Shown piece after piece: positions 45,754-50,790 of a stretch of 50,790 nt of DNA. The DNA lies in contig JAPSLU010000011.1 of NCBI GenBank assembly GCA_031180405.1, positions 1-50,790 on the forward strand. The letters run 5' to 3'. A program made the position numbers and the translations under genes. The stretch comes from Bacillus sp. (in: firmicutes). Its GTDB lineage: Bacteria > Bacillota > Bacilli > Bacillales > Bacillaceae. How positions within the stretch are numbered: position 1 is the stretch's first letter; every line of letters begins with the position of its first letter. The notes below the pieces were generated by a model that made no database searches, was not told where the DNA came from, and worked only from the letters and a program-made list of their open reading frames with translations.

Positions 45754-47613
45754 TTATTCAGTAACAGGTTTTTTCAAGATTCCTAGCATAATTGCTGTCA
45801 CAACTGCACCAATTATAATTGCTAATAGATATAACAATGGGTTTCCTTCTACTAACGGAATAACAAATGCACCGCCGTGCGGAGCTCGTAAACCATTTCC
45901 AAAGAACATCGCTAACGCTCCGGCAACGGCTGATCCTGTAATAACGGAAGGAATAACACGTGCCGGATCTGCTGCTGCAAACGGAATGGCACCCTCAGTA
46001 ATAAATGATGCTCCCATAATATAGCAAGTAATACCAGACTGACGCTCACGTTTAGTAAATTTACTTTTAAATAGGGTTGTTGCTAAAGCAATACCTAACG
46101 GAGGAACCATTCCACCTGCCATAACAGCAGCATGTGGCGCAAAGTTTCCTGCATCGATCATTGCGATACCAAATGTAAAAGCAGCTTTATTGATAGGACC
46201 ACCCATATCAATAGCCATCATACCACCTAAGAGTAAACCAAGAAGTATTAAGTTTCCTGTTCCTAAACCTGTTAAGAAGTCACTAATCCCTGCATTTAAC
46301 GCACTTACTGGCTTGTTAACAACGAAGAACATGATCATCCCAACTGAGAAAATACTTAACACCGGATATAATAGGACTGGCTTAATTCCCTCTAACGAAG
46401 TAGGCAAGCCTGATAATAATTTCTTTAAAAGAACAACAATATAACCAGCTAAGAAACCTGCAATTAAACCACCTAAGAAACCTGCTCCACCTTGTGCTGC
46501 CATGAAGCCCCCAACCATACCAGGTGCTAAACCAGGACGATCAGCAATACTTAAAGCAATAAACCCAGCTAATACTGGAATCATTAATCCAAAAGCATTT
46601 CCGCCTCCAATAGTCATAAGTGCTTCAGCAAAAACGTTATAATTTGGATCACCTGGCTCAAAAGCTTTAATTCCAAATAAAAACGATAAGGCTATTAAAA
46701 TCCCACCACCAACAACAAATGGAAGCATATTTGATACACCATTCATTAGATGCTTATAAAAACCCGTTCTTTCGCCACTTCTATCTTCTTTTCTTGCTTC
46801 TCCACTTCCTTGATAAATTGGAGCATCCTGCTTAACAGCTCTATCTAAAAGTTCCTTTGTTTTACGAATTCCGTCAGCAACAGGAACAATAATCACATGT
46901 TTTCCTTTAAAACGTTCCATTTCAACTTGCTTATCTGCTGCAACAATGATCGTAGTAGCTTCTTCAATCTCAGCTGCCGTTAATACGTTTTTCGCGCCAC
47001 CTGAGCCATTTGTTTCTACTTTAATAGAAAGGTCCATCTCTTTTGCTTTTTCTTTTAGTGCATCCGCTGCCATATAAGTATGGGCAATTCCTGTTGGACA
47101 AGCAGTTACAGCAAGGATTTTTCCTGCAGTAGTCCCCTTCACTTCTCCAGTCTCTTCTTGAACATCATATTGATCAATAATAGCTAATACATCTTCTACA
47201 GTTTTAGCATTTAATAGTAAATCTCTTACTTCTTGCTTCATTAAAATACTAGAAAGTTTTGATAAAGCTTCTAAATGCGTATTATTTGCCCCCTCTGGAG
47301 CTGCGATCATAAAAAACAGATAGCTTGGCTGCCCGTCTAATGATTCATAATCCACACCATCAACTGAACGACCAAACACAATAGCCGGCTCTTTTACAGC
47401 ACTCGTTTTAGCATGAGGAATAGCAATTCCATCTCCAATGCCCGTCGTGCTTTGATTTTCGCGATCTAAAACAGCCTTTTCATAAGCAGCTTTATTAGAA
47501 AGTTTACCAGCGCTGTCTAAAACTTCTACTAGTTCCTTTATAACATTCTCTTTAGATGTAGATTTGATATCTAATTTAATTGTGTTTTTTGTTAATATCT
47601 CTGTAATTCTCAT
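45754..47613 (-). CDS. fruA: PTS fructose transporter EIIABC
   Basis: 619 residues in the order EIIA (1-150; phosphorylated H67 in GIAIPHAKT), EIIB (about 165-262; phospho-Cys C172 in VTACPTGIAHTY), EIIC (about 280-615, about eight helices; GGPINKAAFTFG). It takes up fructose and makes fructose 1-phosphate at the cost of phosphoenolpyruvate. Thirteen bases after fruK, so cotranscribed. Confidence 0.97.
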   Translation of the reverse strand: MRITEILTKNTIKLDIKSTSKENVIKELVEVLDSAGKLSNKAAYEKAVLDRENQSTTGIGDGIAIPHAKTSAVKEPAIVFGRSVDGVDYESLDGQPSYLFFMIAAPEGANNTHLEALSKLSSILMKQEVRDLLLNAKTVEDVLAIIDQYDVQEETGEVKGTTAGKILAVTACPTGIAHTYMAADALKEKAKEMDLSIKVETNGSGGAKNVLTAAEIEEATTIIVAADKQVEMERFKGKHVIIVPVADGIRKTKELLDRAVKQDAPIYQGSGEARKEDRSGERTGFYKHLMNGVSNMLPFVVGGGILIALSFLFGIKAFEPGDPNYNVFAEALMTIGGGNAFGLMIPVLAGFIALSIADRPGLAPGMVGGFMAAQGGAGFLGGLIAGFLAGYIVVLLKKLLSGLPTSLEGIKPVLLYPVLSIFSVGMIMFFVVNKPVSALNAGISDFLTGLGTGNLILLGLLLGGMMAIDMGGPINKAAFTFGIAMIDAGNFAPHAAVMAGGMVPPLGIALATTLFKSKFTKRERQSGITCYIMGASFITEGAIPFAAADPARVIPSVITGSAVAGALAMFFGNGLRAPHGGAFVIPLVEGNPLLYLLAIIIGAVVTAIMLGILKKPVTE

Positions 47614-47626
47614 CTTACTTCCCCCT

Positions 47627-48538
47627 CTAAAACCTTTTTACTTCAAATTGAGGCAATAACTCTTCTATTTTTTCTTTTGTACATAGCTCAAGTGAAAATG
47701 CTGTAGCACTACCTGAAGCAACACCAATTTTAAAAGCTTCCTCGATAGGTTTGTTTGTTGCATAGGCACTTATAAATCCACCTACTACCGAATCACCCGC
47801 TCCAACAGAATTCAACACTTTACCCTTTGGAACATTTGCTACAAAACTGCTATTTTCTGTAACAAGCAAAGCTCCCTTTTCTGCAAGCGAAACGATCACA
47901 TGTTGAACTCCTTTTGCTATAAGCATTTTTGCATATTCATGTGCTTCTTCAACCGTCTCAATGGTTGTTTGGAATAATTCACCTAATTCGTGATGATTTG
48001 GTTTAATTAAAAATGGCTTTTCAGATACAACTTCTTTTAGTGCATCACCTGAAACATCAGCAACCACTTTCATTCCTTTTCCTCTACAAACCTCCATAAT
48101 CCGCTTGTAAATTGATGATGGTAATGTTCCTGGTATACTACCTGCCAATATAACGATGTCATCCTTATTCATTTGTTCAAACTGCTGCAAAAATAGATTT
48201 AATTGGTCATCTGAAACACTTGGTCCTAATCCATTTATCTCTGTTTCAACATCTGTTTTTAGTTTAATATTAATACGTGTATCACCAGATACTCTAATAA
48301 ATTGATGGTTAATATTTTCAGCGGTTAAAAAATCTTCTATAAAAGATCCCGTAAAACCACCAAGAAATCCTATTGCTTTAGATTCAACCCCTAAACGTTT
48401 CATTACTCTTGAAACATTTATTCCTTTTCCACCAGGGAACTTTGAATCTTCTGTCATTCTGTTCAAAGCTCCTAATTCTAATTGTTCAAGCCTAACGATG
48501 TAATCAACTGATGGATTCAATGTCACAGTATAAATCAT
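47627..48538 (-). CDS. fruK: 1-phosphofructokinase
   Basis: 303 residues, ribokinase/PfkB family. Substrate loop PGGKGINVSR (36-45), and the anion hole and catalytic base in GAGDS (246-250; D249). It converts fructose 1-phosphate to fructose 1,6-bisphosphate. AAAGGTAGTG precedes the ATG. In B. subtilis fruR precedes fruK; here no reading frame for a DeoR-family repressor lies in the 521 bases upstream, and fruK is the first gene of the operon. Confidence 0.97.
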   Translation of the reverse strand: MIYTVTLNPSVDYIVRLEQLELGALNRMTEDSKFPGGKGINVSRVMKRLGVESKAIGFLGGFTGSFIEDFLTAENINHQFIRVSGDTRINIKLKTDVETEINGLGPSVSDDQLNLFLQQFEQMNKDDIVILAGSIPGTLPSSIYKRIMEVCRGKGMKVVADVSGDALKEVVSEKPFLIKPNHHELGELFQTTIETVEEAHEYAKMLIAKGVQHVIVSLAEKGALLVTENSSFVANVPKGKVLNSVGAGDSVVGGFISAYATNKPIEEAFKIGVASGSATAFSLELCTKEKIEELLPQFEVKRF

Positions 48539-48570
48539 GAATTCACTACCTTTATTGCTATATTTTTTGT

Positions 48571-48608
48571 ATACGGATAAGGAACCTTTTCCTCCCCTTC
48601 ATCCGTAT
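48571..48608 (-). promoter_or_regulatory. Hairpin in the fruK leader
   Basis: ATACGGAT (48571-48578) and ATCCGTAT (48601-48608) with further AAGG/CCTT pairing inside. On the minus strand no U run follows, so it is not a terminator; it lies 33 bases before the fruK start. Another smaller hairpin (CTCAGCTTTCTGAG) lies near 48621-48634. Confidence 0.5.
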
Positions 48609-48749
48609 AATCTTTATCTCAGAAAGCTGAGCAATTTTAGAATCTCTTCATATTACTTCTGATTCAGATGTATTTATTTAGATAATAAGCTCCTGAATTT
48701 TAATGGATGACGACTAGGAGTTAACAATTATCAGTACCTCTAAAGTCTT

Positions 48750-48776
48750 TGTAAGCGAATACATCATTCACTTACA
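48750..48776. promoter_or_regulatory. Palindromic operator with cre-like half at the fru promoter
   Basis: TGTAAGCGAAT and ATTCACTTACA flank a five-base centre; the arms match at 10 of 11 positions. It covers the predicted transcription start. The left part, TGTAAGCGAATACA (48750-48763), also fits a cre box. It could bind a FruR-type DeoR-family repressor, CcpA, or both. Confidence 0.62.
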
Positions 48777-48780
48777 CCTT

Positions 48781-48809
48781 ATTATACTGTCACTTCTTTT
48801 CAAAATCAA
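48781..48809 (-). promoter_or_regulatory. Sigma-A promoter of fruKA
   Basis: Minus strand TTGATT (48809-48804), 17-base spacer, TATAAT (48786-48781). The predicted start near 48774 gives a 235-base leader before fruK. Confidence 0.7.
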
Positions 48810-49012
48810 TCATAAAATATCAAAAACTATCATTTCTTAGTCGTTTCATCTTTACATCGATCACAAACACTCATAATTTAAAATTATCAACTATTAACTT
48901 CTTGTTTTCTTCTACTTTAAGTCCTTTACGCCTTTAAAATTGAAGCACCTTTTCTTTTTATTGGTACACCTCAAATATCAATTGAATTATATATTTACCA
49001 TTCCACAACAAA

Positions 49013-49053
49013 AAAAAACCACTCAGAAAGCAAACGCCAATGTGAGGGTTTTT
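49013..49053 (-). terminator. Terminator of yknYZ
   Basis: AAAACCACTCA (49015-49025) and TGAGGGTTTTT (49043-49053) with one mismatch; the minus strand continues into nine U. Seven bases after the yknZ stop. Confidence 0.75.
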
Positions 49054-49059
49054 CTACAT

Positions 49060-50253
49060 TTATTCATATCGTAATGATTCAATCGGACTTAATCGAGCCG
49101 CTTTATTTGCTGGTAGCATACCAAAAACAATTCCTATAATCATAGAGAATAATAACCCGCCGACAACAACTTGCCATGAAATCAGTGGTGGCCATTTAGC
49201 AAAGATGGATACGATATTTGCTGCAACAGCACCTAATATGATCCCTATAATACCTCCAATAAGGGTAATAGTCACAGACTCAATTAAAAATTGCGTAAGA
49301 ATTTGGCGCTTTGTTGCGCCTAATGCTTTTCTAATACCGATTTCTTTTGTTCTTTCTGTTACAGATACAAGCATAATGTTCATCACACCAATTCCTCCAA
49401 CAACAAGTGAAATTCCTGCGATTGAACCAATAATTAATGTCATAATTGTAGTAATTTGACCGATTCCTTCTGCCATTTCTTCCATGTTAAATACTTTATA
49501 TGAATCTTCGGTATTATGTGATGTATTTAAAAGAGTTGTAGCTTTATCCCCAACTTCCTTCATCACATCTGCATTTGCTGCTTGTAACGTAATTTGATTA
49601 AAGTCATTTATCCCAAAAGAATTTCGAAATGTGTTCCAAGGAACATATACTTCCATTCCACCAAAAGCAAATAAGCCAGTAGGTTTATCGAGCACACCGA
49701 CAATCTCTATTGGTTGGCCACTTACCCAAATTACTTTACCAATAGCAGTGTCATTATCGAAAAATTCATTACTGAGTTCATCACTAATAACCCCAACTCT
49801 AGTACCTCCGATGTAATCAGCTTCCATAAGGTTTCGACCAGATTGAACTGTCCTTGAATTCACTTCCATATACGATTTGTTTACCCCATAAACACTAGTA
49901 TCAGCAGTTTCTTCACGGAATGTTGTTGGAAAATACTCTGTTGAAGATGCAACAACCTTTTTTACCTCAGTAATTTTGCTTAAGGCGTTGACATCTTCTT
50001 GACTAAATGCTGCATTCATATATGCATTCGGGTTCGATAACAACTCTTCTTCACTAGGTTCATAATAAACTTCAATTGTATTACCTGGACCTGTTATGGA
50101 AGTTTTCAATAATTGTTCTCCACCTTGCCCTATTGCAACAACAAGAATGACTGATGCCACTCCAATAATAATGCCTAACATAGTTAAAATTGAACGCAAT
50201 TTATGAGCTAGAACTGAGCTTAACGCCATTTTTATGTTTTCCATTAAACTCAT
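49060..50253 (-). CDS. yknZ: MacB/FtsX-type ABC permease YknZ
   Basis: 397 residues. Four membrane helices: one near the N terminus (about 18-42), then a large external MacB periplasmic-core-like domain (about 45-250), then three helices in the FtsX domain (about 275-390) with the family segment TERTKEIGIRKALGATKRQI. With YknY it would form an exporter; in B. subtilis YknWXYZ protects against the SdpC toxin. It starts one base after the yknY stop and sits next to the fru genes, as in B. subtilis. Confidence 0.93.
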   Translation of the reverse strand: MSLMENIKMALSSVLAHKLRSILTMLGIIIGVASVILVVAIGQGGEQLLKTSITGPGNTIEVYYEPSEEELLSNPNAYMNAAFSQEDVNALSKITEVKKVVASSTEYFPTTFREETADTSVYGVNKSYMEVNSRTVQSGRNLMEADYIGGTRVGVISDELSNEFFDNDTAIGKVIWVSGQPIEIVGVLDKPTGLFAFGGMEVYVPWNTFRNSFGINDFNQITLQAANADVMKEVGDKATTLLNTSHNTEDSYKVFNMEEMAEGIGQITTIMTLIIGSIAGISLVVGGIGVMNIMLVSVTERTKEIGIRKALGATKRQILTQFLIESVTITLIGGIIGIILGAVAANIVSIFAKWPPLISWQVVVGGLLFSMIIGIVFGMLPANKAARLSPIESLRYE

Positions 50254-50790
50254 CTATAACTTCCCCCGCTCTTCATCGGAGAGTATAATACCGTCTCTAA
50301 CCGTTATGATTCGATTTGCATATTCAGCTACTTCTTGTTCGTGTGTAACAAGAATGACTGTAGCTCCTTCTTTATTTAATTGTAAAAATTGTTCCATTAT
50401 AGATGTACTCGTTTTACTATCAAGTGCCCCTGTTGGCTCATCAGCTAATATGATTTTTGGATCGTTTACAATTGATCTAGCAATAGCTACACGTTGTTTT
50501 TGTCCTCCAGATAATTCGTTTGGAAGATGATTCATTCTGTCGCCTAATCCAACCTTCTCAAGAACCTTTTGCGCCCGTTCTTCTCGCTCCTTTTTCTTTA
50601 GGCCTGCGTACACCATTGGGAGCTCAACGTTTTTTAAAGCTGTTAATCGAGGTAAAAGTTGAAATTGCTGAAAAACAAAACCGATTGAGAGATTCCGTAC
50701 TTTTGCAAGCATTTCGTCCTTATATGCAGATATGTCCTCTTGATCAAGCAAATACGTTCCAGAAGTAGGGTTATCTAAACATCCAATAAC
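50254..50790 (-). CDS. yknY: ABC transporter ATPase YknY (5' end outside window)
   Basis: Last 178 codons of a MacB-type ATPase. The frame is open to the window edge, where it reads VIGCLDNPTSGTYLL, the sequence that follows Walker A in this family, so Walker A itself is outside. Q-loop VFQQFQLLP, signature LSGGQKQR, Walker B IILADEPTGALD and H-loop VTHE are visible. The stop codon is immediately followed by the ATG of yknZ, so translation is coupled. Confidence 0.94.
   Translation of the reverse strand, partial: VIGCLDNPTSGTYLLDQEDISAYKDEMLAKVRNLSIGFVFQQFQLLPRLTALKNVELPMVYAGLKKKEREERAQKVLEKVGLGDRMNHLPNELSGGQKQRVAIARSIVNDPKIILADEPTGALDSKTSTSIMEQFLQLNKEGATVILVTHEQEVAEYANRIITVRDGIILSDEERGKL

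Overview
The window is a low-GC Firmicute chromosome segment, almost certainly from a Bacillaceae member outside the B. cereus group but close enough to Bacillus subtilis to keep its gene order. Read right to left it follows the B. subtilis yknYZ - fruKA - sipT - ykpA - ykpB - ampS - ykpC - mreBH - ktrC - rnjA/rpoY - def - ykyA - pdhABCD - slp - SR1 - speA - yktA - yktB - ykzI - yktC stretch. There is no rRNA, tRNA, CRISPR array, intact insertion sequence or prophage. Most genes have strong AGGAGG-type ribosome sites, many use TTG or GTG starts, and most transcription units end in clear intrinsic hairpins.

Layout. Positions 1-5.1 kb: inositol monophosphatase (cut by the window edge), YkzI, YktB, YktA, a nitronate monooxygenase-like flavoprotein, arginine decarboxylase SpeA, and an unlisted 46-codon SR1P gene inside an SR1-type small RNA with its own promoter and a cre site. 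5.1-13.1 kb: a gene-poor stretch, lipoprotein Slp, the pyruvate dehydrogenase operon pdhABCD and lipoprotein YkyA. 13.1-22 kb: peptide deformylase, an EamA exporter, a 23-residue cationic peptide ORF, a MITE-like repeat, rpoY-rnjA, ktrC, an AbrB-type membrane protein and RecQ. 22-31.5 kb: an InhA-type secreted metalloprotease, MreBH, YkpC, an acyl-CoA dehydrogenase-like flavoprotein, AmpS, a CobW-family GTPase broken by one missing A, and a ketopantoate reductase-like enzyme. 31.6-41 kb: LytS/LytT, ABC-F protein YkpA, a 1.4-kb gene-poor stretch holding a 34-residue membrane peptide gene, a cold-shock gene, a CPBP protease, a CstA-family transporter with a cre box, and a second MITE copy. 41-50.8 kb: an APH-family kinase, small membrane proteins, a DUF4349 lipoprotein, SipT, an Ohr/OsmC peroxidase, fruK-fruA without fruR, and the YknZ/YknY ABC exporter (YknY cut by the edge).

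How the genes fit together. The shared theme is central carbon flow around pyruvate: PDH, SR1 under apparent catabolite control, a LytST system of the pyruvate-sensing type, a CstA-family transporter with a cre box, and a fructose operon whose promoter overlaps a cre-like palindrome. The second theme is RNA and envelope housekeeping (RNase J1, RNAP epsilon, deformylase, MreBH, SipT, KtrC).

I found no defence island or clearly new multi-gene system. The most useful new points are the SR1/SR1P locus, the homopolymer frameshift in the CobW GTPase, a two-copy MITE family, the fruR-less fructose operon with a long structured leader, a possible LytST-CstA link, and several very small ORFs with good ribosome sites.
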